From Rippkaea orientalis PCC 8801 (lineage in GTDB: Bacteria; Cyanobacteriota; Cyanobacteriia; Cyanobacteriales; Microcystaceae), in assembly GCF_000021805.1 (NCBI RefSeq), contig NC_011726.1, forward strand, positions 248,001 through 312,000: a stretch of 64,000 nucleotides of DNA, written 5' to 3'. This document shows positions 1 to 7,249 of the stretch, one piece after another. Position numbers and translations under genes: made by a program. The notes under the pieces were generated by a model that was given only the letters and a program-made list of their open reading frames with translations, was not told the DNA's origin and ran no database searches. The first letter of the stretch is position 1; the number at the start of each line of letters is the position of its first letter.

Positions 1-484
1 CATTAGTCATATTTTTGCTTCTCCTTTTTTAAGAACAATTCAAACAGCTAACGAAATTGCAGAAATTCTTGATCTGTCTATTAAACTTGAAGCAGGACTC
101 GCAGAATGGCATAATGCGGACTGGATGAGTGAACATCCCCAAACCCATCCTCCTGACTATTTAGAAGAGAAATATCCCCGTATTGACTGGAATTATTGTT
201 CTCGAATTGTTCCTCAGTATCCTGAAACTGAAACAACGATGATAGAGAGAACTGGAGCCATTGCACAACAATTAATTGCTGAATTTTCCGATAATATCTT
301 ATTAGTTGGTCACGGTGCGTCAGTGTTAGGAGCAACTTGGGGATTAGTCCCTGGAAATCCATCGATTAATGCTGCTTTATGTTGTTTAGTCAAATTAGTT
401 AGGGATAGCAATAACTGGCAATTAGAATTAAATGGGGATACGTCCCATTTGACTGTAACAGAAAGTCAAATTCGCTTAGTTTAA
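1..484 (+). CDS. Histidine phosphatase family protein, 5' end outside window
   Basis: The frame is open from the first bases and ends in TAA at 482-484, so the start lies before the window. The visible part begins ISHIFASPFLRTIQTA, which matches the segment of histidine phosphatases (phosphoglycerate mutase superfamily) that follows the N-terminal RHG motif, with the S-P-x-x-R-x-x-Q-T-A signature. Near the end, ILLVGHGASVLG contains the second catalytic histidine of the family. The first catalytic His (RHG) would be just outside. The substrate cannot be told from sequence. An internal ATG at 125 is not the true start, because the conserved phosphatase motif lies before it. Confidence 0.85.
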   Translation, partial: ISHIFASPFLRTIQTANEIAEILDLSIKLEAGLAEWHNADWMSEHPQTHPPDYLEEKYPRIDWNYCSRIVPQYPETETTMIERTGAIAQQLIAEFSDNILLVGHGASVLGATWGLVPGNPSINAALCCLVKLVRDSNNWQLELNGDTSHLTVTESQIRLV

Positions 485-490
485 CAGTAA

Positions 491-604
491 TTAGTTATTG
501 GGAAACCAATCTTCTGCTAACACTAAATCGAGATAATAAGGACAATTTTGAGCAAAAACTGAGATAGCGATACTGGTTTGTCTAGCCGCTTTTGTATTAT
601 AAGA
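491..604 (-). pseudogene. Remnant of a DUF29-family gene (C-terminal end only)
   Basis: On the minus strand a short open stretch reads ARQTSIAISVFAQNCPYY, then LDLVLAEDWFPNN and a stop at 491-493. The pattern A-R-x-x-x-x-x-E/S, then CPY, then L-x-x-V-L-x-x-D-W-F-P is the C-terminal signature I associate with DUF29 proteins, common in cyanobacteria. No start codon or N-terminal part fits: the frame is closed by a stop at 614-616 and the Uma2 gene begins at 621 on the other strand. It therefore looks like the tail of a lost gene. The family assignment is from memory of the motif and is moderate. Confidence 0.42.
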
Positions 605-620
605 CTTAGGACTTTAAATT

Positions 621-1223
621 ATGACAAAAACAATCATTCCTCTAGAAATTTCTCCAGTGGTTTTACAAATGCTTCCAGCAGTTGAAATGACGGATAAACA
701 ATTTTTTGAATTTTGCCAACTTAACCGTAATTATTGCATTGAACGCAGTGCTAAAGGAGAATTAATTATCATGTCTCCAACTGGGAGTGAAACTGGACAT
801 AGTAACGCTAAATTAACTCAACAATTAGGGAATTGGACAGATGAAGATGGAACCGGAATTGACTTTGATTCTTCAACAGGGTTTAAATTACCCAATGGTG
901 CCAATCGTTCTCCTGATGCTGCTTGGATGAAACGGAAAAAATGGGAAAGTATTCCCCCAGAAAAAAGGAGCGGTTTTGCTCCTGTTTGTCCCGATTTTGT
1001 GGTAGAGATTCGCTCTGCTACTGATAATCTTCAAACCCTACAAGATAAACTAGAAGAATATATTCAAAATGGAGCATTGTTAGGCTGGTTAATTGATCGT
1101 AAAAATCGTAAAGTTTATATTTATCGTCCTCAAAAGAATGTTCAATGCTTGGATAATCCCATAACAGTTAGTGGTCATCCAATTTTAGCAAATTTTACTT
1201 TAAAAATGCAAAGAATTTGGTAG
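621..1223 (+). CDS. Uma2 family endonuclease-like protein (DUF820)
   Basis: This 200-residue protein has the usual Uma2/DUF820 length and motifs. There is an N-terminal FEFCQLNRN segment, a central SPDAAWMKR motif containing the first acidic catalytic residue, then CPDFVVEIRSATD (the D-x-E-x-x-S/R part of a PD-(D/E)XK fold), and a C-terminal NGALLGWLIDRKNRKVYIYRP strand region. Members are strongly expanded in cyanobacterial genomes and are predicted nucleases of unknown biological role. It stands alone, facing nadE tail to tail with 14 bp between them. It starts at ATG 621, with no strong Shine-Dalgarno visible. Confidence 0.85.
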   Translation: MTKTIIPLEISPVVLQMLPAVEMTDKQFFEFCQLNRNYCIERSAKGELIIMSPTGSETGHSNAKLTQQLGNWTDEDGTGIDFDSSTGFKLPNGANRSPDAAWMKRKKWESIPPEKRSGFAPVCPDFVVEIRSATDNLQTLQDKLEEYIQNGALLGWLIDRKNRKVYIYRPQKNVQCLDNPITVSGHPILANFTLKMQRIW

Positions 1224-1237
1224 TTTTAATTGCCACT

Positions 1238-2923
1238 TTAATCGATTTTCCAACGACTAGCAATAGGCATTCTCCAACCCGTTCCAAAGGCTCGATCAGT
1301 AACTTTTAATCCTGGGGGAGCTTGTTTTCGTTTAAATTCAGCACGAATAACTAATTTTAAAATCTTATTAATCACGGCTAAATCAAACCCTGCATCATGA
1401 ATTTGACTGACTGATTGATGACGATGAATTAAGCGATCTAAAATCTCATCTAAGATATCATAGGGAGGTAAGGAATCTTGATCGACTTGATTGGGTTTTA
1501 ATTCGGCACTAGGGGGTTTAATTAAAACATTATGGGGAATCACCTCTGTGTGACGATTTAGCCACTGACAAAGCGAAAATACACGGGTTTTAGGAACATC
1601 TGAAATAACCGCTAATCCCCCATTCATATCCCCGTATAAGGTACAATATCCCACAGCCATTTCTGACTTATTCCCTGTGGATAATAAGAGATAGCCAAAT
1701 TTATTAGCGATCGCCATTAATAAATTACCCCGAATACGAGATTGCAGGTTCTCTTCTGCGATACCAAATTCTGTCCCTAAAAATAAGGGGTGTAATAAAG
1801 TATCGTAGGAGTTCATAACATCTTCAATGGGGAATTTATAACTATTAATTCCTAAATTTTTAACCAAAGCTTCTGCATCCGTAATAGAATGTTCAGAACT
1901 AAAAGGAGATGGCATTAATAATCCCAAAACATTATCTTTTCCTAATGCTTCTGTTGCAATGGCAGCAACTAGAGACGAATCAATTCCCCCACTTAACCCT
2001 AAAACGGCTTTAGAGAAACCGCATTTTTTAGCATAATCTTTTAATCCTAAAACTAAAGCCAACCAAATTTCTTCCTCTTCTATTGTAGTATGATCATTCA
2101 AACTTGATGAACAAAAATCTTTTGCTTTTAAATCAAAGTCAACTACCTGAATATTTTCCTCAAACCCTTTTAATCTTAACGCAATTTTACCCTGACGATT
2201 AACCACGAAACTATTACCATCAAAAATGAGATCATCATTGCCTCCAATTTGATTAGTATAAACAATCGGAATTTGATAGCGTTGACTGCTATATTTAATC
2301 ATTTTTTCTCGTATTTTTTGCTTACCTACAGTATAAGGAGAAGCGGACAAATTAACGATTAAATCAACCCCAAAGTCAATTAAATCTGCTAGGGGATTGT
2401 GTTCATAATATTTTTGTCCCCAAAATTCTTGATCGTTCCATAAATCCTCACAGATAGTTACCCCAATTTTTAATATTTCTGATGATTCAAAATCAGTTAA
2501 TTGGAAATAATTACTTTGTCTTCCTGGTTCAAAATAACGTGCCTCATCAAAGACATCGTAATTTGGTAAAAGTCGTTTATGAAAAATTTGCTTAATTTGA
2601 CCATTTTCTAGCCAAGCAACACTGTTAAAAAGCGGCTTTTCTCCCTTGATATAAGCATCAGTATTTGCTGTAACTGTTCCTACTAAAACAGCTAATTGAG
2701 GTGGTATTTTTTTGGACAGTTGTTCTAACTCAAGTGACAGGGATTTAACGAAACTAGGATTGAGCAATAAATCACGGGGAGGATAGCCACATAACGATAA
2801 TTCAGGAGTTAGTAACAGTCGCGCATTCTGACTGGCAGCAAACTGAGCAGCGTCGTTAATTTTCTGGGCATTATTAGCCAGATCTCCAATGATAGGATTG
2901 AGTTGAGCAATGGCAATTTTCAT
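1238..2923 (-). CDS. nadE: Glutamine-dependent NAD+ synthetase
   Basis: It makes NAD+ from deamido-NAD+, ATP and glutamine, the last step of NAD synthesis. It has two domains. The N-terminal nitrilase-type glutaminase carries the Glu-Lys-Cys triad, visible as E41 (LLLTPELSLCGYPPRDL), K116 (FHKRLLPNYDVFDE) and C158 (TICEDLW). The C-terminal NAD synthase domain has the ATP-pyrophosphatase loop LGLSGGIDSSLVAA near residue 310 and STGNKSEMAVGYCTLYGD. I use ATG 2923 as start; a TTG one codon earlier also exists. It is the last gene of the minus-strand pncB-nadD-nrtR-nadE operon, 23 bp after nrtR. Confidence 0.95.
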   Translation of the reverse strand: MKIAIAQLNPIIGDLANNAQKINDAAQFAASQNARLLLTPELSLCGYPPRDLLLNPSFVKSLSLELEQLSKKIPPQLAVLVGTVTANTDAYIKGEKPLFNSVAWLENGQIKQIFHKRLLPNYDVFDEARYFEPGRQSNYFQLTDFESSEILKIGVTICEDLWNDQEFWGQKYYEHNPLADLIDFGVDLIVNLSASPYTVGKQKIREKMIKYSSQRYQIPIVYTNQIGGNDDLIFDGNSFVVNRQGKIALRLKGFEENIQVVDFDLKAKDFCSSSLNDHTTIEEEEIWLALVLGLKDYAKKCGFSKAVLGLSGGIDSSLVAAIATEALGKDNVLGLLMPSPFSSEHSITDAEALVKNLGINSYKFPIEDVMNSYDTLLHPLFLGTEFGIAEENLQSRIRGNLLMAIANKFGYLLLSTGNKSEMAVGYCTLYGDMNGGLAVISDVPKTRVFSLCQWLNRHTEVIPHNVLIKPPSAELKPNQVDQDSLPPYDILDEILDRLIHRHQSVSQIHDAGFDLAVINKILKLVIRAEFKRKQAPPGLKVTDRAFGTGWRMPIASRWKID

Positions 2924-2946
2924 CAATAATTTTCCTCAAATAAACA

Positions 2947-3648
2947 TTAAACAAAAACAAACGGTTTATCTTTAAAAGGCGCAAAAGCTTCGGCATCAAA
3001 ACGATATAAACTCGCGGGTCTTCCTGCACCCCTAGAGACTTTTTTTTCCGTATCAATGAGAAATCCTAACTTTAATAATCGTGAGCGAAAATTAGAATAA
3101 TCAGCAAAATTTTCTCCTAAAATTGTGCTATAAACTTGATAGAGATCATTGAGAGTAAATAACTCAGGTAAAATCTCAAATGCGATGGGACTATATTCGA
3201 GTTTATTGCGCAATCGTTGATAACCATAGGCTAAAATTTCATTATGATCAAACCCTAATTGGGGAACTTCTTGAACGATATGCCAAGTTGTTTTATGATT
3301 ATTATTACTAAGTAGTTGTGCCTCCTCAAAACGAACTAAAGCAAAATAGCTAACGGAGAGGTAACGAACGCCAAAACTATCGGGTGATTCCCTCGGATCT
3401 CGATGAGGACCCCCAAAGGTATATAATTGTTCTAAATAGAGATTATTAACCCGAATTTTCTCAGCTAAAATTCTTTGAGCAGAGGCTTCTAATGATTCTC
3501 CCTTTCTTACTAAAGTTCCGGGTAAACTCCATTGATTAATAAACGGATTCTCTTCTCGTTTAACTAATAAAACTAACAGTCGATGTTCTTGAGAATCAAC
3601 TGAAAAAATCACATTGTCTACTCCTACTTTAAAATCGGCTAAATTCAT
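2947..3648 (-). CDS. nrtR: NrtR-type Nudix-related transcriptional regulator of NAD synthesis
   Basis: This 233-residue protein has an N-terminal Nudix-like domain (DNVIFSV, then WSLPGTLVRKGESLEASAQR) and a C-terminal winged helix ending GRPASLYRFDAEAF. That is the NrtR architecture, in which the Nudix domain senses ADP-ribose or related ligands and the winged helix binds DNA. The catalytic Nudix box (REUxEE) is degraded here to RILAEK, losing most metal-binding glutamates, so it is probably a regulator and not a hydrolase. It sits between nadD (4-bp ATGA overlap) and nadE in the operon. The likely operator is the palindrome at 5591-5610, which would make the operon autoregulated (inference). 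Confidence 0.85.
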   Translation of the reverse strand: MNLADFKVGVDNVIFSVDSQEHRLLVLLVKREENPFINQWSLPGTLVRKGESLEASAQRILAEKIRVNNLYLEQLYTFGGPHRDPRESPDSFGVRYLSVSYFALVRFEEAQLLSNNNHKTTWHIVQEVPQLGFDHNEILAYGYQRLRNKLEYSPIAFEILPELFTLNDLYQVYSTILGENFADYSNFRSRLLKLGFLIDTEKKVSRGAGRPASLYRFDAEAFAPFKDKPFVFV

Positions 3649-4211
3649 CGGTATAATTGCTCTTGATAAATATAATCTTGAATCGGCTGAATTAAAACAT
3701 TGTTATTCCCGTGTTCTCGATAAGCAGTTGAAGAAACGGCTGGCGCATTTAGGTTAGCAATTTGATAATTTCCTCCTAATTCTTCTAACGCGATTAGGTC
3801 TTTTTCAAGAAGAGGATAACCCGGACGAGGAATGACTAAAATATTAACTTTTCTGAGCAATTCTTCAATGTGATACCAATGACGAATCTGCCCAATTAAA
3901 TCAGACCCAATGACTAGCGTATAGTCAGCATTTTCTCCCCAAATTTCCTTAGCTTTGGCAACACTGATTAAACTCCGTCGATGACTCAATTTTTCACTTA
4001 AATAAAGATTATCTCGTCGAGGGTTAATATCATCAATTAATAACCGTAGCATAGCCATGCGGTGAGCTAAGGAAGTTTGATGATTTTTAAAAGGATTATC
4101 TGAAGCCCAAATACCTACCCAATCATAATTTTCAGACAACCAACGCAGAATCGATTGATGTCCTTCTGTGGGGGGGTCAGCACTGGTTCCAAAAAGCGCA
4201 ATTTTTGTCAT
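3645..4211 (-). CDS. nadD: Nicotinate-nucleotide adenylyltransferase
   Basis: It transfers AMP from ATP to nicotinate mononucleotide to form deamido-NAD+. Visible motifs of the nucleotidyltransferase fold are GTSADPPTEGHQ near the N terminus (the H/T-x-G-H site), the central YTLVIGSDLIGQIRHW, LVIPRPGYPL, and the C-terminal SSTAYREHG (the ISSTxIR motif). About 188 residues is normal. I choose ATG 4211; a TTG at 4220 would add three residues. It lies 12 bp after pncB and overlaps nrtR by 4 bp, so translation of the operon is tightly packed. In the first motif Ser-Ala replaces the more common Phe-Asp. Confidence 0.9.
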   Translation of the reverse strand: MTKIALFGTSADPPTEGHQSILRWLSENYDWVGIWASDNPFKNHQTSLAHRMAMLRLLIDDINPRRDNLYLSEKLSHRRSLISVAKAKEIWGENADYTLVIGSDLIGQIRHWYHIEELLRKVNILVIPRPGYPLLEKDLIALEELGGNYQIANLNAPAVSSTAYREHGNNNVLIQPIQDYIYQEQLYR

Positions 4212-4223
4212 CGTATTCAACTA

Positions 4224-5579
4224 TTAACTATTAACCAACAAAGATTGACGTAACGATTCAAGTTTGTCAGAAATATTAACTTGAATTGGAATTGGCTGAT
4301 GAAGATACCGCGTTGCGTCAGGAAGACTCGCTACAGAAGCGTGAGTTCGTTGACGAATTGTTTCTAAAGATTCAGGATTAAATAAAGGTTTTCCTTGCTT
4401 CATAACTAAGTTTAATAAAGGGATTTCGCCCTCTTCAATGGATTCCGAGGCTAAGCCTAACCTATCAAATTGAATAACGCCTTGATCATAGCTCCTAAAG
4501 ACTTGTTTTCGCCCTGGATAGGTAGCTTTCTGGCTAGACTGTTTCATCGTAGGAATGCCATCAATTTCCACTAATTTATAGACCCCATTAACGGGTTTTC
4601 CGGTCACCAGTCGGGTTCCCAATCCATAGCCATCAATAGACGCACCAGCCTCCTGAAGACGGGCAATTTCCCACTCATCAAGATCCCCACTGGCAAAAAT
4701 GCTAATATCAGGGAGTAGCGATCGTACTTTTTGCGATAAACTGGCTAAATCTCCTGAATCTAACCGAACCCCCCTGACTTCCGCCTCTCCTGTGCGAACC
4801 TTGTCTGCTAATCCTTGGGCGGCCGCTACGGTATCATAGGTATCAATCAGCAAAGGAGCCCCCGGAAAATAGCGACTAAAGGCAGTAAAAGCTTCATCCT
4901 CGCTCCCAGAAAGGGCTTTAATGGCCATTACCAAAGAATGTGCCATTGTCCCACTGGGTTTATGCCCCAATTTTAGGGCAGCCAACACATTAGAGGTAGC
5001 ATCTAATCCCCCCGCTAAGGCGGCTCTCGCAGCCCACAGAGAGCCTTGGGGACTAAACGCCCGTCGCGTGCCAAATTCCAGTAACATAGCTTTTTCGCCC
5101 GCAATATCCCGCATTCTGGCCGCTCTCGTGGCAATTAAGGTTTGATAGTTAATGGTGTTTAAGAGATAGGTTTCTACGATTTGCGCTTGCCACAGGGGAG
5201 CATCTACCCGCAATAAGGGCTCATTGGCAAACACCGCCGTTCCTTCAGGAACTGCCCAAACATCACCGGTAAACCGGCCTGATGCTAGGAGTGACCAAAA
5301 TTGCGGGGGCGCATGGTTGAAAATTCCCGTTTTCTCCAAGGCTTCTAACTGTTCTGAGCTAAAATGCAGGTTTTCTAAATAGTGCAACCCCTGAGCAAGT
5401 CCCATGGCAATCAAATAGCCAAAGGATTCGGGCAAATGGCGCACAAAAAGCTCAAAACTCGCTGGATGCTCCGCCAGACCCTCTCCTGTGTAGCAAGCAG
5501 CCATGGTCAGTTGGTATAAATCCGTCAGTAGACTATACTCATCGGGGGATAGGGTTAGTCCTTGATCTTCGGTTAACAT
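4224..5579 (-). CDS. pncB: Nicotinate phosphoribosyltransferase
   Basis: It converts nicotinate and phosphoribosyl pyrophosphate to nicotinate mononucleotide, the salvage entry to NAD. The N-terminal LLTDLYQLTMAACY, the central LEFGTRRAFSPQG and GLDATSNVLAA, VRLDSGDLASLSQKVR and the IDGYGLGTRLVTG phosphate-binding segment are all conserved family motifs. About 450 residues is typical of the bacterial/human-type enzyme. I place the start at ATG 5579; a GTG at 5591 is in frame but touches the palindromic operator and has no Shine-Dalgarno at useful distance. It is the first gene of the pncB-nadD-nrtR-nadE operon, so salvage and final synthesis steps are expressed together. Confidence 0.93.
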   Translation of the reverse strand: MLTEDQGLTLSPDEYSLLTDLYQLTMAACYTGEGLAEHPASFELFVRHLPESFGYLIAMGLAQGLHYLENLHFSSEQLEALEKTGIFNHAPPQFWSLLASGRFTGDVWAVPEGTAVFANEPLLRVDAPLWQAQIVETYLLNTINYQTLIATRAARMRDIAGEKAMLLEFGTRRAFSPQGSLWAARAALAGGLDATSNVLAALKLGHKPSGTMAHSLVMAIKALSGSEDEAFTAFSRYFPGAPLLIDTYDTVAAAQGLADKVRTGEAEVRGVRLDSGDLASLSQKVRSLLPDISIFASGDLDEWEIARLQEAGASIDGYGLGTRLVTGKPVNGVYKLVEIDGIPTMKQSSQKATYPGRKQVFRSYDQGVIQFDRLGLASESIEEGEIPLLNLVMKQGKPLFNPESLETIRQRTHASVASLPDATRYLHQPIPIQVNISDKLESLRQSLLVNS

Positions 5580-5590
5580 AAAACGGTTCA

Positions 5591-5610
5591 CTAGACTAAG
5601 CCTAGTCTAG
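5591..5610. promoter_or_regulatory. Perfect 8+8 bp palindrome, probable NrtR operator
   Basis: CTAGACTA, a 4-bp spacer (AGCC), then TAGTCTAG: both arms match perfectly. It lies just after the predicted transcription start of the NAD operon and just before pncB, where a bound repressor would block transcription. The operon encodes NrtR itself, so NrtR is the obvious candidate ligand. I did not compare it with any published NrtR motif. Confidence 0.65.
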
Positions 5611-5631
5611 TCCTCTGGGTTCTTTGCTTTT

Positions 5632-5660
5632 ATTATAGTAGTTTTTACCAAAAGTGTCTA
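5632..5660 (-). promoter_or_regulatory. Sigma70-type promoter of the NAD operon
   Basis: On the minus strand the -35 box TAGACA (5660-5655, five of six to TTGACA) is followed by a 17-bp spacer and a perfect -10 box TATAAT (5637-5632). Transcription would start near 5624, placing the palindrome 5591-5610 at roughly +14 to +33 and the pncB ATG about 45 nt downstream. Confidence 0.7.
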
Positions 5661-6016
5661 GGACTTGTTGTTCTGATACCAAATCCGCTTTTAAAAGTAG
5701 AGTCCCCCTATACCTCTGTTGCCTGTTCCTTTCCTTTACCAGTATGTTTACATCTCAAACGGACTTGCTATATAATTCGGAAAGGGATCAACAAGAAACG
5801 ACACATTCCTTGATAAAACTTGAGAAAACATTACAAGAACACAAAGTATTATAAATAAATTTCAAGATTAATTACGAACTCCAGCCAAGGTCAAGGATTC
5901 CTTAGATAATCAAATTAGAGGAGGAAATTAAATCTCTTCTAACCTTTAAAAAAATCAAAACTTAGCCATTAAGTTAAGGATTTAATGAAGTTAACGAGAG
6001 TTGAGAGGCAGAGATT
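5661..6016. other. Gene-free stretch between pncB promoter and small protein gene
   Basis: Apart from the NAD operon promoter and operator next to it, I see nothing convincing here. A 66-codon open frame (5654-5854) starts at a GTG inside the pncB -35 box region and has no recognisable motif. The last 100 bp are AT-rich and may hold the promoter of the small gene at 6017. Confidence 0.5.
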
Positions 6017-6166
6017 ATGAATATCAGTACAATGCTACAAAATTTAATTCAATATATCACTGAAGGGTTTGCTCGGATTTTTAGCCCGGCTAAAGATAAG
6101 TATAGCGATATTGGGGTACAGCCTTTTGATTGTGAACCCTATCCGCAAGAACAAAACAAAGCGTAA
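6017..6166 (+). CDS. Small conserved-looking protein of 49 residues
   Basis: ATG 6017 follows a purine-rich Shine-Dalgarno-like GAGAGG with about 8 nt spacing, and the frame runs to TAA at 6164-6166. The product starts MNISTMLQNLIQYI, an amphipathic helix-like stretch, continues EGFARIFSPAKDKYSDIG, and ends VQPFDCEPYPQEQNKA. I recall small cyanobacterial proteins with a similar FARIFSP...D.Y...GVQPF pattern, but I cannot name a function; this family link is from memory. It has its own upstream spacer and is monocistronic, followed by a hairpin at 6222-6240. Confidence 0.6.
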   Translation: MNISTMLQNLIQYITEGFARIFSPAKDKYSDIGVQPFDCEPYPQEQNKA

Positions 6167-6221
6167 ACAAAATGTCTCTCCCGATGTAATGGGGGGAAAT
6201 ATTCGCAAATTGTTAGATTTT

Positions 6222-6240
6222 GGGCGCACGCAATGCGCCC
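6222..6240. repeat. Hairpin repeat GGGCGCA/TGCGCCC
   Basis: Two 7-bp arms (6222-6228 and 6234-6240) enclose the loop CGCAA. This hairpin followed by CCTAC resembles a dispersed intergenic repeat I know from several cyanobacterial genomes. Lying between the converging ends of the 49-residue gene and the 6283-6684 gene, it could also act as a terminator, although no T-run follows. Confidence 0.55.
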
Positions 6241-6282
6241 CTACTATTGGTGGGTGTTCGCCCTCTTTTAATGATTAAGCCC

Positions 6283-6684
6283 CTACTGACTGAGTTGATC
6301 TTTTTCCCAATCAGGACAATGGAGATCCTCCCAACCATAGGGGTGCATCCCACAGACCAATAAAGTATTTTGATAGACACGACCATGATAATGACGACAC
6401 CCGATACAAGCGGGGTGAACGTTAGAAGAGGGATTAACTTTAGGAGAAAGCATCCCATCAGCATCTACGATAAAATCTGATGAAACGGTTCTATTATCGG
6501 GGTCAGAAAAATCAATAATGGGTTCAAAAACATCCTCTAAAAACTGTTCTATTTCTCCAATAAAATCCCTTTCAAGTTCGATGGCCATGTTTTCAACGGT
6601 TTGACTGACTTCCTCAAAAAAATCTTCAACCGCGACCGTAACGGTGTCTAACCATTCCATCAAGTCTTTTTGCCAGTCTTCCAT
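6283..6684 (-). CDS. Conserved hypothetical protein with four-cysteine motif
   Basis: This 133-residue protein has an acidic, helical N-terminal half (residues 1-60, rich in Glu and aromatic residues, such as WLDTVTVAVEDFFEEVSQTV). A linker leads to a C-terminal Cys/His cluster: HPACIGCRHYHGR (C93, C96), LLVCGMHPYGW (C111) and HCPDWE (C123). The four cysteines suggest a bound zinc or Fe-S centre. I recognise the HPACIGCRHYHG...CPDWE pattern as a cyanobacterial hypothetical family, but no function is known to me. It is 40 bp downstream of the phasin-like gene on the same strand, possibly in one transcript. Confidence 0.75.
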   Translation of the reverse strand: MEDWQKDLMEWLDTVTVAVEDFFEEVSQTVENMAIELERDFIGEIEQFLEDVFEPIIDFSDPDNRTVSSDFIVDADGMLSPKVNPSSNVHPACIGCRHYHGRVYQNTLLVCGMHPYGWEDLHCPDWEKDQLSQ

Positions 6685-6724
6685 AGGAGATATCGTAGAT
6701 CAACTTATTAGTTTATGCGGTTGA

Positions 6725-7096
6725 TTAATCGCGTTTTAAACGGCGTAATTCTTCCTGTAAGGATTCTAACTGTTTTTGCAGTTGATCCACCTCTTGTGAT
6801 TTTGAAGGGTGTGCTTCTTCTTCATCTTCTGAGATAATTTCAATTAAACGAGGTTCCTTATCTTCAGAGGATTCAGCAGCTTTTGGAGGAGTTTGTTGAG
6901 CTTGTTGAATTAAATCATCGACATATTTACGCGCTTCTTCGGCAGTCATTTCGCCACGAAGAACCATTTCATCAGCCAGTTTTTGGGCTTTGTCTTTTAA
7001 CTCCTGTAGGGTGCCTTCGGCTTTTTCCACCCCATAAGAGGCAAGTCCTATGCCAAGATAGAGTGCTTTTTGAACCAAATTGTTAAGATTGGCCAT
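6725..7096 (-). CDS. Phasin family-like protein
   Basis: The first half (residues 1-67) is a single amphipathic helix region with GLASYGVEKAEGTLQELKDK and the LVLRGEMTAEEARKYVDDL-type segment (here MVLRGEMTAEEARKYVDD) seen in short proteins annotated as phasin or polyhydroxyalkanoate granule-associated. The second half is low-complexity acidic sequence followed by a coiled-coil C terminus (QLQKQLESLQEELRRLKRD). At 123 residues it is close to the short cyanobacterial members. A granule role is not proven, since no polyhydroxyalkanoate synthesis gene is in the window. It is divergent from hflX. Confidence 0.65.
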   Translation of the reverse strand: MANLNNLVQKALYLGIGLASYGVEKAEGTLQELKDKAQKLADEMVLRGEMTAEEARKYVDDLIQQAQQTPPKAAESSEDKEPRLIEIISEDEEEAHPSKSQEVDQLQKQLESLQEELRRLKRD

Positions 7097-7249
7097 GGTT
7101 TCATTTTATCCTTATGACTCCTTTCTTTTAGTATAGCTTTAGTGAAAAGAGGTTCAAGATCACTCAAGTCAAAAATCAAACAAAAAGGGTAAGATAGTTT
7201 CATCGTTTTACTTCCCACCCTCCCCACACTCTTTATTAAGGAGTCGCCT

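Noticed and set aside
5654-5854. 66-codon open frame on the plus strand
   Set aside because: Its GTG start lies inside the -35 region of the pncB promoter, with no Shine-Dalgarno and no family-like sequence. It is probably random open frame.
6069-6278. 69-codon frame overlapping the small protein gene
   Set aside because: It overlaps the better-supported 49-residue gene in another frame and has no ribosome-binding site.
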